Shown here: one piece after another, positions 44,301-54,729 of the stretch
How the letters are laid out: the number at the start of each line of letters is the position of its first letter
How positions within the stretch are numbered: position 1 is the stretch's first letter
From: Mantamonas sphyraenae
Lineage: Eukaryota; CRuMs; Mantamonadidae
Assembly (NCBI GenBank): GCA_026936335.1
Contig: JAPMXV010000032.1
Location: 186,001-250,000, forward strand
Length of the DNA stretch: 64,000 nucleotides
Reading direction: 5' to 3'
The notes under the pieces: model-generated
Databases searched by the model: none
Told to the model about the DNA's origin: nothing
The model's input: the letters and a program-made list of their open reading frames with translations, nothing else
Position numbers and translations under genes: made by a program

Positions 44301-45935
44301 CACGGCCTCGCCCGAGGTGGGCACCTCGACGGCTTCGAGCAAGTCAAAGCGCACTGTGTATGCGGTGGTCTTGGGTTCGGACACAGAGCCGATGCTCTTG
44401 ATCTGCAACTTTGGCTCGTCGTAGAGCTCGGCGCGAATGTCCACGAGGACGCGTCCACGCCAGTCGGAGCCTGCAATGTTGCCCTTGCACATGTCCTTTG
44501 CGACGGGGTGACCCGAGTGGTTCTTCCGCGGGGGACCGTAAAAGTGGAGCCAGAAAGGCTTGGAGCTGATGCCCAGAGCCCTGCGTTCTTCGAAACTGGT
44601 GTACGCAGTTGCAATGAGATCGTCTGCGCTGCCCTTGTCCTTGTCGTACAGCTCGAGGCGAATGAGATCAGACATGCTTGGCAGAGTGATGGGCAGGCTA
44701 AGCTCCTGGTTCCACTTTGGGGTTGTGGACTTGGCAATGACTTTGGTCTCCAGCTGAACCCCCTGGAAATAGGCCCGGATGAAGGCATCTGTGGACCCGA
44801 CTGTGACACAGGCCAAGGAAGGGCGTGTGAGTGCATGGATTCACGGGCAGCCGAGCGGAGAAGCTTGCGCGACGCCAGGAGGGAAGGGCGAAAGCGTACA
44901 GGTGTCCATCTTGGGAAGGCCCTCTGCTTTGTACACGCGCACACGGAGCAGCCAGTCCTCTGTTTGGACAGTGGGGGGCATCATCACCTGTGTGTGCACC
45001 AAGTGGATGTGGTGGGCGGCGAAGCACGTGTCGTGAGGTCTGGTGTGAGCTCGGGGTGCCGAAAAGACAAGAGTTACGCGGGTGAGCTGCAGGCTGGGCT
45101 GCACGTACGAGCGAATCCAGGTCGTTGTTGAAATCTTCATCGTCCTCATCGTCGCCATGGTCGAATGCTTCGTCGCCGGGACCGTACACAAAGATACTGA
45201 GTTTGAGGTAGCCCTGGGGAGAGGAGCAGAAGGCGCGTGTGTCAGCGGAAATTTTTGACCCTCTGCGTTGGAAGGGTGGCGGGCGAGCAAGACGGGCAGT
45301 TGCGACCCAATGGGGGCAGGAAACGATGTGGTTGGCAGGCATGTGGGGCTGGGAGCGGTGTGCGAGAAGGGAAACAGCAGCGGGAAGGGTGGAGGGAGGA
45401 GGAGAACACTCACCTGAACGCCTTCAAAAGTGTCGGAGGAGTCGATTAGGGCGACCCATTGCTTGTACAGCTCGTGGTGGTCCATGTTGTAGATGGGTCC
45501 CAGCTCAAACTCGTAGGAGCCTATGTGGCAAGGCGAGGTAGGACGTGTGTGTGAGTCGAGGGACGGTGGGATGGGTTCAGCGCGGGGGCGAGAGGGTGGA
45601 AGCGGGAAATGGTGGGCAACGGAGCAGGGTTGGGCGCAAGGAGAGGACTACGTACCGATCTGGACATTGCGCTTGAGGGCATTGCTGTCAAAGACGGTGA
45701 CGACAAGCTTGGAGTTTGTCATTTCGCCCTGGACCATGCGCTTCTCGAAAAACAGGCTCTGGTCAAAGAACGGGTTGAGGTTCTGCTTGATGGTGCTGGT
45801 GGTCTGCTTCTTTCCGAAGCAGGACACGGTGCACACGGGATCACTGACGCCGCCACTGCTTCGGGCATGGAGGTCACGGCACTCAATGATGTGCACGCGG
45901 ACCTGCCAATCACCCTTCTTGTTGCCGCGAGACAT
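41322..45935 (-). CDS. Ferlin (multi-C2 tail-anchored membrane-fusion protein)
   Basis: Calcium-dependent vesicle fusion and membrane repair protein family (Fer-1, dysferlin, otoferlin). Exons 45656..45935, 45414..45520, 45109..45213, 44900..44987 and 41322..44800 give 1,352 residues. The first exon is a C2 domain (VRVHIIECRDLHARSSGG...NLNPFFDQSLFF). More C2 domains follow, with WLLRVRVYKAEGLPKMDTFGSTDAF split over an intron, then ECHLFQGRNIPAADDNGLSDPY-like and LYVLRCMNLTPQDANGLSDPYI-like motifs whose aspartates fit calcium binding. A Ser run and acidic stretch lie near residue 730. The C terminus has one membrane helix (IVAAVVSMSITYLLTAWWFG) and a short outer tail, as in all ferlins. It is shorter than animal ferlins (about 2,000). 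Start-to-start spacing to the PH/LRR gene is 62 bases. Confidence 0.93.
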
Positions 45936-45997
45936 TGTTTCAGTGGGTGGGGGCGGGGCCGGCTGCAAACAAATTGTTCGTGTTTGTAGCAGACAAG

Positions 45998-48900
45998 ATG
46001 AGCGAGACCAAGGGGTACCTCATGAAGATTGGCAAAAAGTCAAAGAAACGGTGGTTTCGGCTGTCTGCGGACGGCACGCTGTTTGTGTTTAAGCAGGAGG
46101 ACGAGGCGGAGAACGTGGGCGAGATCCCGCTGGCGGGGTCGACTATTGACTTTGCAGACGCAGAGATGTCCATTACGGTGCAGCAAGAAGGGGTGGAGTT
46201 GGTCATGAGTGCCACAGAGGCGGAGGACTACAAAATGTGGAAGAGCGCGTTCTCGGTAAGTAGAAAGGCGGGCGGGAGGGCTTTGGGTAAAGTGGGCACC
46301 CATTGACACGAAAGCCTGGACAATTGGCGGTGGTCCTGCAGGCGTATGGCGGGTCAAACAGTGACTCGGGTGCCACGGTTTTGAAGAAGGGTATGCTGGC
46401 GAGGCATGGAAAGAAAGTCAAGACGAGGTTCTTCCGGGTGACGAACGAATCGCTGGAGATTTACAAAGCGGAAGGGGTAGGTTGGCCAAGTATGGCGGGG
46501 GAGGGTCAGGCGTACAGAGAAACACGCATGCGGGGACTTTTACCATGTACAGTGAGGTTGTATTAAGGTGGGGGGATTACAGGAGGTACTGACGACGTGT
46601 ATGGTGCGCTGAAACACAGGGAGACCTGGTTGGGAATCTGCCGCTCGAGAATGTGACGGTGACGTTGGACGAGAGCTCAAATGCGATGACAGTGGCCGAT
46701 CCAGAGGGGAACGAGGTGATTGCAAGCGCAGATACATTGGACGAGATTAAGGAATGGGTGGCGTGCATCCGAAAGGCGACCGGAGCGGATGACGAGGCCG
46801 AGGCAGCAGCCAAGAAGGCTGAGGAGGAAGCAGCAGCAGCAGCAGCAGCAAAGAAGGCTGAAGAGGAGGCTGCAGCAGCAAAGAAGGCTGAAGAGGAGGC
46901 TGCAGCAGCAAAGAAGGCTGAGGAAGAGGCAGCAGCAGCAGCAAAGAAGCTGAAGAGGAGCAGCAGCAGCAGCAGCAGCAGAAGAAGGCTGAAGAGGAGG
47001 CAGCAGCCAAGAAGAAGGCTGAGGAGGAGGCTGCAGCCAAGAAGAAGGCTGAAGAGGAGGCAGCAGCCAGAAGCAGAGGAGGAAGCAGCAGCAGCAAAGA
47101 AGGCTGAAGGCAGCAGCAGCAGCAGCAGCAGCAAAGAAGGCTGAAGAGGAGGCTGCAGCCAAGAAGAAGGCTGAGGAGGAGGCAGCAGCGGCAGCAAAGA
47201 AGGCTGAAGAGGAGGCAGCAGCAAAGAAGAAGGCTGAAGAGGAGGCAGCAGCAGCAGCAGCAGCAAAGAAGGCTGAAGAGGAAGCAGCAGCAGCAAAGAA
47301 GGCTGAGGAGGAGGCTGCAGCCAAGAAGAAGGCTGAAGAGGAGGCAGCAGCCAAGAAGAAGGCAGAGGAGGAAGCAGCAGCAGCAAAGAAGGCTGAAGAG
47401 GAGGCAGCAGCAGCAGCAGCAGCAAAGAAGGCTGAAGAGGAGGCTGCAGCCAAGAAGAAGGCTGAGGAAGCAGCAGCGGCAGCAAAGAAGGCTGAAGAGG
47501 AGGCTGCAGCAGCAAAGAAGGCTGAAGAGGAAGCAGCAGCAGCAAAGAAGGCTGAAGAGGAAGCTGCAGCAAAGAAGAAGGCTGAAGAAGAGGCTGCAGC
47601 CAAGAAGAAGGCTGAAGAGGAAGCTGCAGCAAATAAGAAGGCTGAGGAGGAGGCTGCAGCAGCAAAGAAGGCTGAGGAGGAAGCTGCAGCAAAGAAGAAG
47701 GCTGAGGAGGAGGCTGCAGCAAAGAAGAAGGCTGAAGAGGAGGCAGCAGCAAAGAAGAAGGCCGAGGATGAGGCATCAGCAGCCAAGAAGAAGGCTGAGA
47801 AGGAAGCTGCAGCCAAGGACAAACATGCTCCGACTTCACCATCCACAGCGGAGACCTCGGCAAACAAGTCGGCGATGCGCACGTCGTCGAGCAAGAAGAA
47901 AAAGTCGGTGTCGGTGTCATTCAACAGCTCTGTGCAGGAGGAACGGGTGGAAGCATCCAAGTACGACTTTGAGGGGACACTGTTCAAGCATAGTGCGCAG
48001 GACAACAAGTTCAAGAAGCGGTTCTACGTGCTGAGCCCGAGCACAGCGGAGCTCAAATGCTACAAGGACGATTCCCGGCAGAAGCAGCTGCCTCCCATTC
48101 CCTTGCGCAACGCACAGCTGTGGATCAACGACACACGTGTCACCCCAGACAGCGAGCATCTGCGAAACAACAAGTGGGAGTTCACCATTGTACACATGGA
48201 CCAGCGCTACAGACTGCGCGCGGTGGACATTGCCTCGTTCGTAGAGTGGCGCGATCTGCTTACAGAGTACCTGGCTGAGGTGCAGTCGCTTGAACCCGAG
48301 CAGGACAATGGCACGACACAAAGCAGCGACGACCAAGGTGCCTCCAGCTCTCGGCCAGCAGCAAGCAGCCGCGGAGGCAACGAGGGCAGCCGTGGAAGCA
48401 GTAGCGGTGGCTCGTCCATTCCCTATCTGTCAGACCAGCAAGTGCGATCCATCCAGACGGGTTTTCGTGACTGGCGTGCGCGCAAGGAGCAGCGCGACCT
48501 AGCTGCGAGCAAGTTGAGTCCACAGACTACGGCGGCGATTCAAGAAGCCCAGCAGGCAAAGAGCTCTCTCCTGAACCTGTCCAACCAGAACATCGACCAC
48601 TTCCCTGTGCAGGTCGCGCAGCAGCACCAGCATCTGCTTGAACTCAACCTGCACGCAAACAACTTGCAGGTCATTCCTGCCCTTGCCGCAGCGCTGGGCA
48701 GGCTTGAACAGTTGGATCTGAGCAATAACCGTATCCAGGGCCTGTCGTCTGACATCAGCAATCTGCGCAACCTCAAGTATCTCAATCTGGAGCACAACGA
48801 GCTGCGCTTGCTGCCGCAATCCTTTGGCTACCTGTCGTCCCTGGAGGTGCTTGTGCTTTCGCACAACCAGTTGCAAAGCTTGCCTGCCACCATGCGCTTC

Positions 48901-50570
48901 ATGTCCAACCTGCGCTCACTGTTTCTCACCCACAACCTGCTGGACGTGCTGCCCGGCGAAGTGTCCACCATGAGCAGCCTCAGTGAACTCGTGCTGGACA
49001 GCAACCAGATCACCTCGCTGCCAGACTCGCTGTCGCGTCTGGACTCGCTCACACAGCTGTCCTTGAGCGACAACCAGCTGCATAGTCTGCCGCACGCGCT
49101 TTTCCAAATCGACACGCTGAACAACCTGGACGTGTCGCACAACCAGCTTGGCTCGCTACCGAGCGCCATCAACAACTTGGATGCCCTCACCAACCTCAAC
49201 GTGTCGTACAATGCACTGAAATCTCTTCCCGAACAACTGGGCGAGCTGTCCATGCTGGCCAAGCTCAACGTGTGCCAAAACCAAATCACGCAGCTGCCGT
49301 GGTCCATGGCCAAGCTGGGCATGCTTGTGTGGACCAATTGCTCTGAAAACCCGCTGATCATCATCCGTCAGCGGACGAGGTGGATCTGGAAGACGCCCAG
49401 GAGCTGGTGTCGTGGATGCGAACTCATGGCCCGCTGAACGCAACCATGCACACAGCGCTGCAGAAAGCCAAGGTCAACCGTGGCGAGGCTTTGGAACTGG
49501 CCAACTTTAAGGGCTTGCTCCTGCCTGTGGAGGAGGTGATGCAGATGCCTTGGTTGGAGCGGCTGGACTTGAGCAACAACGGCATCGAGCGGTTGCCCGA
49601 TTCCATTGGCAACTTGGAACTGCTGACGTCGCTGAATCTGACCTTCAACAACCTGACGAGTTTGCCACAGGCGTTGTTTGACCTGCGTGCACTGCGCTTC
49701 CTGAACCTGGGCGGCAACCAGCTGCGTGAGGTACCGGAAGCGCTGGGCCAACTCTCTGAGCTGGAGGAGCTGTACCTGTCGCACAACCAGCTGGAATCGC
49801 TGGGTGACGCGGTGTACAGTCTTTCGCAGCTGCGCGTGCTCTATGCAGACAACAATCAGATCGGAAAGCTGTCCAAACACGTGTGCCAACTGGAAAACCT
49901 GGAGCAACTGGCACTGTTCTGCAACCAGCTGCGCTCCGTGCCCAAGGAGATTGGCCAATTGGTCAAGTTGGACACTCTTGCTCTGAACGGCAACTTTCTG
50001 AGCAAGCTGCCCGTTGAGATCGGCTTGTTGGCAGAGCTGCGCACCCTTCACCTGTCCGACAACGAGCTGGTGGAGCTTCCTCCCAGCGTGGCCCAATTGA
50101 CTTCCCTGAACATGCTGTCTCTGTACCAAAACGAGTTGCAAGAGGTGCCCGAGTGTGTGCTGCAGCTTTCGGAGCTGCGCCATTTGTTCTTGGGAGCGAA
50201 CCACATCCGCGAGGTGCCGCCGGCGTTGGGGGATATGCCATCGCTGATGGTGCTGGACATGGACGAGAATGAGCTGAGCACAGAGTGGACCATTGTGGTG
50301 GGCAAGGGAGTCGACGCGGTGCGCAAGTACCTTGCTGGCGACGAGTCACAGGCCGAGCCCATACAGCCTATGCGGCGTGGACATTCGGATTCGTGGCTGG
50401 ACATGAGCCTGGAGTTGATGGACCAGGCGCTGGATTCGGCCTCGGAGCTCGCCGGCCAGGCGTACGCCGCCGTGGAGGAGCAGGGACGTGAGTACGGCTT
50501 GGAATTGCCCTCCAGCTCGGCGTCCAGCAACAAGAGCTCCACCAGCACACAGTTTGCGAGCAGTTCGTAG
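45998..50570 (+). CDS. PH-domain and leucine-rich-repeat protein, reading frame broken in four places
   Basis: Exons 45998..46255, 46342..46476 and 46620..50570. Exon 1 is a PH domain (GYLMKIGKKSKKRWFRL). Exons 2 and 3 encode a second one (KKGMLARHGKKVKTRFFRV, ending IKEWVACIRKATG). An Ala/Lys/Glu repeat of about 330 residues follows (46795..47815), then a third PH domain (FEGTLFKHSAQDNKFKKRFYVL, about 47965..48290), an IQ-like basic helix, and roughly two dozen 23-residue leucine-rich repeats to 50280 with a Ser-rich tail. The frame shifts near 46949, 47070 and 47108 inside the repeat, and near 49366 in the LRRs, where one missing base separates two frames that otherwise read on perfectly. 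No splice sites explain these. Either base-calling errors or a decaying gene. Likely a membrane-lipid-binding scaffold. Confidence 0.75.
46795..47815 (+). repeat. Ala/Lys/Glu codon repeat (AAG-AAG-GCT-GAG-GAG-GAG-GCA type)
   Basis: About 1 kb of imperfect repeats of a 24 to 36 base unit encoding KKAEEEAAA in the proper frame, interspersed with GCA runs of variable length. It predicts a long, single, highly charged helix. Purine-rich composition and unit-length slips account for several frame changes here. Confidence 0.9.
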
Positions 50571-50861
50571 GGGTTTGATTTCAATTTGTCGAGAGAAATG
50601 CAATGAACCATCATGGACTGGATCCTGCCGGCGCGCACTCTGCACCACGACAAACAGGCCATTCACTGACCCAATGGACATCGAGGAGACCACAGTGGCA
50701 CAAGTGTCGCCCAGCACAGGTAGGGAAGGTGTTGAGATGTACAAACCGGCCACGGCAGGCCGTGTCCAGAGGGGAGGGAGCGTGCACTGACACTCGCGGG
50801 AAATTGGCGCCAAAAAAAAAAATTGCGGGCCACCCCAGCCGCAGCGCGCAAGCAGGCGAGC
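50571..50861. promoter_or_regulatory. Upstream region of the primase gene
   Basis: 291 bases between the PH/LRR stop and the primase ATG. It holds the 3' end of one gene and the promoter of the next, including an E2F-type palindrome followed by a run of A residues (50812..50822). A few ATGs are present but no frame that I would defend as coding. Confidence 0.5.
50804..50813 (+). promoter_or_regulatory. Perfect E2F-type palindrome TTGGCGCCAA
   Basis: Lies 48 bases before the primase start codon, extended on the right by A residues to TTGGCGCCAAA. E2F/DP factors bind this sequence at DNA-replication genes in animals and plants; the match and its position before a primase gene make a real site likely, though no binding evidence exists here. 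Confidence 0.6.
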
Positions 50862-52490
50862 ATGGAGACAGAGAGTGCCGGGGAGAAGCAAGATGTGGAG
50901 GAGGTTGGCGTGGCAGCGTCGTCTCCGATCAAGGAGAAGAGCGTGCGAGGACGGGAGGAGGAAGCCGGGGAGGAAGAAGAGGTGGAACTGGGCGAGGCGG
51001 TGGGTGATGAGCACAAGGGCAAAAAACTGAAGTACGACGTCAGCACGCGACACAACATGGGAGGAAAGTCGGGAGAGAGTGAAACGGCCGGTGTAGATGA
51101 GGACGCGTCGGAGACAAGCATGGACACATCGTCTGCAAGGACATTGGCCTCGAGCGCGACACTGATCACAGAGCTGGATGTCAAGTCGGACTCTACGGTC
51201 CTGGGCATGTACTACAAGCGCGTGTTCCCCGCCGAGTTGATTGTGCAGTGGCTGGGCTACGGAGACCAGGAGTACTGGCGCAAGCGAGAGGTGGCGTACG
51301 AGCTGAAGAGGGGCAACGAGTCACTGGTGACGCGTTTTAACTCGTACCCGAGCGTGGAGGAGTTCAGCGCGTACCTGTGCCGTGCGACACCGCTGAAGAT
51401 CGATTACGGAGCTGTGTACTCATACCCGCCTGCGGAGAAGCTGAACATCAGCGCCGCAGCATTCCAGGCCAAGGAGAAGGAGCTTGTTTTTGACATTGAT
51501 CTGACAGACTACGACGACGTGCGCACGTGCTGCTCAGAGGCACGTGTGTGTGCCAAATGCTGGGGCCTGATGGCCAACGCAGTCAAGGTGATGGACATGA
51601 CGCTTCGCGAAGACTTTGGGTTTGAACACCTTCTGTGGGTGTTTTCGGGCCGACGTGGTGTGCATTGCTGGGTAAGCGACGAGCGAGCTCGCAAGATGGG
51701 AGACGACAGCCGTGCAATCATTGCCGAGAACATGCAGGTGGTGGAGGGAGGAGAAAAGGTGGAGGAGATCCGAGGTCTGCTGTCGCACTATGCGCTGCAG
51801 CGTGCGTTTGAGGTGCTGGACCCGTTCTTTGACCGCTTCGTGGTGGAGCAAAACCTTTTGACGCCGCACAACGAGAACGAAGAGAGCAAGATGAAGCTGT
51901 TGATGGCCATGATCCCGGACTCGGACACACGCGAGGCCCTGGAGGAGCATTTCAGCACGGAACCGGAAGAGCGGATCGACGGCCTGGCGCGATGGAATAC
52001 GATCAAAAAGACGTGTCTGTCGCAAGCTGATAGCTTGGAAGAGGAAGGGGCCATGGAGGACAAGTACATGGCCAAGAAGCTGCGCGAGTGCCTGCGCCTG
52101 ATTGTGTTTCGCTTCACGTACCCGAAACTGGATATCGAGGTGAGCAAGAAGGTGAACCATTTGCTGAAGAGTCCGTTTTGTGTGCATCCCAAGACGATGA
52201 AGGTGTGTGTGCCTCTCAACGTGGCCACTGTGGACGAGTTTGACACCGAGACAGTGCCGACGATTGTGGACTGCATCAATGCGCTCCAGACGTACGGAAC
52301 ATCGTCGTCGTCGTCGTCGTCGTCGATGCAACAGGACGGCGATGTGGCCGATGTGGACAAGACCCCGCTGAAGGATTATGTGCAGGCGTTCAAGACTGAG
52401 TTTCTGCGTCCGCTGATCAGCCAGGAGCGACTGCGCCGTGCTTCCAAGGCCAAGGTTGAGGCGACATCGTCGTCGAGCACAGAGTGGTGA
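50862..52490 (+). CDS. PRIM1: DNA primase small (catalytic) subunit
   Basis: Synthesises RNA primers as part of the polymerase alpha-primase complex. Single exon of 542 residues. The first 105 residues are an acidic, Ser-rich addition beyond the usual length of about 420. The catalytic core begins with YYKRVFPAELIVQWLGYG. The metal-binding aspartates are in VFDIDLTDYD (about residue 210), SGRRGVHCWVSD (about 262) is the primase signature, and a four-cysteine zinc site (CC, CAKC) lies between them. KSPFCVHPKTMKVCVPL is also family-specific. The ATG at 50862 is the first in frame after an A-rich leader that includes an E2F-type site. Confidence 0.95.
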   Translation: METESAGEKQDVEEVGVAASSPIKEKSVRGREEEAGEEEEVELGEAVGDEHKGKKLKYDVSTRHNMGGKSGESETAGVDEDASETSMDTSSARTLASSATLITELDVKSDSTVLGMYYKRVFPAELIVQWLGYGDQEYWRKREVAYELKRGNESLVTRFNSYPSVEEFSAYLCRATPLKIDYGAVYSYPPAEKLNISAAAFQAKEKELVFDIDLTDYDDVRTCCSEARVCAKCWGLMANAVKVMDMTLREDFGFEHLLWVFSGRRGVHCWVSDERARKMGDDSRAIIAENMQVVEGGEKVEEIRGLLSHYALQRAFEVLDPFFDRFVVEQNLLTPHNENEESKMKLLMAMIPDSDTREALEEHFSTEPEERIDGLARWNTIKKTCLSQADSLEEEGAMEDKYMAKKLRECLRLIVFRFTYPKLDIEVSKKVNHLLKSPFCVHPKTMKVCVPLNVATVDEFDTETVPTIVDCINALQTYGTSSSSSSSSMQQDGDVADVDKTPLKDYVQAFKTEFLRPLISQERLRRASKAKVEATSSSSTEW

Positions 52491-52567
52491 GCAATGGACA
52501 CATGGACATGGGTGCAAGGGAAATGGAAGGCAATTGCATTCAGATGTGTGGATGGTGTTGGCAGCTC

Positions 52568-54498
52568 TCAAGAAAAGTTCAGTTGCGAATTGCGGTTCTT
52601 GGCGACCTCCATCTCGGCACGACTGGAGGGATAGACTTCGACCCAGCGGTTGCCAAGGTACTCGCGGTGCTTCTTGAGAGCGAGCTGGGCGTCCTCGGCA
52701 GAGGCAAACTGCACAAAGCCCTTGCCCGAGGGCCGGCCGCTGCTCTCTTTGGTGAGCAGGATGCCGTCGTCGGCGACAGTGAGACCCGAAACTGTGGACG
52801 AAACGGTGAGGCCAAGGGTGTCAGTCACACAAGCGGGGTGAGGGAGGAGAGGTCGGCCAGGACGGCAGGCCAGGGAGGTGGGAAGCAAACACGTACAAAA
52901 ATCGCGGATATCTTGCTCGGTTGCACTGTAGATGAGGCCACGCATGCGGACGACATCAAAGGGGTCCTTTTTCCGTGTGCTGCTGCTTGCCTCTGGAGTT
53001 GTTGTGCTACTGGTGCTCTTGTTGCTTGCAGAGGCGCTGTCCATTGTTGCGTCGCTGCAGCGGAAGACCTCGACCCATCGAGTGCCCATGTAATGCTTGT
53101 GATAGCCAAGGGCCTTGTCTGCGTCCTGAGGGGTGATGAAACGCACGTAGGCGTCACCGGAAGCGCGGCCCTGGGGATTGAGCACAAAGACAACACCCGC
53201 GTTCTCATAGCTCTCGTCGACGGCGAGGCCATCAAAGAACTTGAGGACGTCGTCGCCTGTGGCCTTCCAGGGCAGGCCGCGAAGGTGCACGGAGCGAGAC
53301 TCGCTGGTTTCACCGGCCGAGCTCTTCTTGGCGCTGTGCATGGCTTTGCTCTCCTCGGATTGCATCGTGCGCGTGAACTTGTCTGGCACAGCCTCGGGAT
53401 CACCAAACTGGTAGCCTGTAGCAGAAGTGTGAAGAGGCAATGCGGGGGTGGGTCGAGGGTGAGGAATGTGTGAGCGACAGTGACGAGTGGGGTGGAGAGT
53501 GCGAGCGTGGAGGCGTACCGTCTGTGAGCATGGTTTTGATGACGGACGCCAGCAGCACACAGGTGCGCATGGCTCCCCTGTACTGGCTGGGCACCGGTAT
53601 ACGCAAATCTAAAGGCGAGGGGAGATGTGTGGAGGTGGGAGAGGGTGTGAGCGAGAGGGGCGGGGCGGGCCAAGAGGCAGGCGAGACGCGGAAGAGGGAA
53701 CGCACAATGGACCATGGAGAACAAGTCGCGCAGAATGGACTCTGACTGAGGGTAGCACGCTTCAAACTCCTTCTTCAGATCGTAATACATGCCAAAGTGG
53801 CTCTTGTCCAGTTCAATGCCTGTGTGAGGATGCGTGTGAGCGTGTGGATGCGGTTGAACAAAGGGCGAACCCAAGAATGACTCGACAGCTGTCCGTGCAC
53901 ACCCGTCCATGCAAGGACGAACCATCCACACGGCTGGACAGGAAGGGGGAACGGGCCAGGGTGTGAAGGAGACGGTGGTGGCCAAATGCAACGTGGACGT
54001 ACCCTTCATCTGTGCTTCCCCGTGCAGAGACTGCAGCCAGCCCTCGTAGGCGTCGTCGGTGACGACGCAGAAGGACTTGCCCAAGCTGCTCAAGCGACTA
54101 CAGGTGGCGTCAAACTGTGCAGAGATGGGGTGTGAAGGGAGGGCGTGCGTAGGGTGGTGGTGGGTGAGCTTTTGCGGGGAAAGTGATGTTGATGTGACGG
54201 AGAGAGGGACTGCGAAACGCACATCGCTGACGACTTCCTCGAGAACCTTGCCTCGGCTGTCCAGCTGGCGCTGGGAGATGCCTGTGACGGAGGTGCAGTA
54301 TGCAGTGAGCTCCGGGTTCCATTCGGGCATGACAAACGAGCCGCCCGTGCTGAGAGCACCAAGAGAGTTGATGTCCAGCACGACCCAGCGGAACTCGATG
54401 ATTTCGCTGTTATCCTGTGTGACCACAGGATCGTCGCCGTCGTCGGCTGTGTATTCAAAGGCACAGATGATGAACACGTCCACGTCGTTTGTCGTCAT
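52568..54498 (-). CDS. ESRP/Fusilli-like splicing regulator (DEDD-exonuclease-like domain plus RRMs)
   Basis: Six exons (54223..54498, 54003..54114, 53706..53819, 53519..53608, 52897..53415, 52568..52791) give 444 residues with consistent phases. Residues 1 to about 200 resemble the DnaQ/DEDD exonuclease-like domain of ESRP1/2 (FIICAFEYTA, EIIEFRWVVLDI, FVMPEWNPELTAYCTSVTGIS). Two RRMs of the qRRM/hnRNP F/H type follow: VHLRGLPWKATGDDVLKFF with GDAYVRFITPQDADKAL and KHYMGTRWVEVF, and VVRMRGLIYSATEQDIRDFF with GKGFVQF and GNRWVEVYPS. In ESRPs these bind GGU/GU-rich RNA to control exon use. The catalytic DEDD residues look incomplete (E present in EFRWVVLD). The start is the first plausible ATG; an extra 5' exon is possible. 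Confidence 0.82.
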
Positions 54499-54729
54499 CT
54501 GCACTGCGCAAAAAACCCCTTTGCAAATTTCCTGGCCACAACGGCGCAGAGGTGTGCACATCTCGGTGGCAAGGATCTCCGTGTGCAAGAGATGCATGCA
54601 CAAGCTGTAAGGAATCAGGAATGGGAGTGTGCGAAGCAATGCCAATGGTCGCCAGAGGGGCCCTTTGCGCGTTCGCAGCCAACTTGTTCTCACGCGACAC
54701 CCCTTTTTGGTTTCCTTTGGCACAGCAGG

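Noticed and set aside
41619-45131. Open plus-strand frame of 1,170 codons
   Set aside because: It is the exact antisense of the ferlin gene. GC-rich codons with few A/T in position 3 leave the opposite strand open; its product is a low-complexity mix of Val, Leu, His and Gln without domains.
46577-48014. Minus-strand frames rich in Ser-Ala-Phe or Leu-Pro-Ser over the repeat
   Set aside because: They are reverse complements of the GCA/AAG repeat and occur in all frames because the repeat lacks stop codons on that strand.
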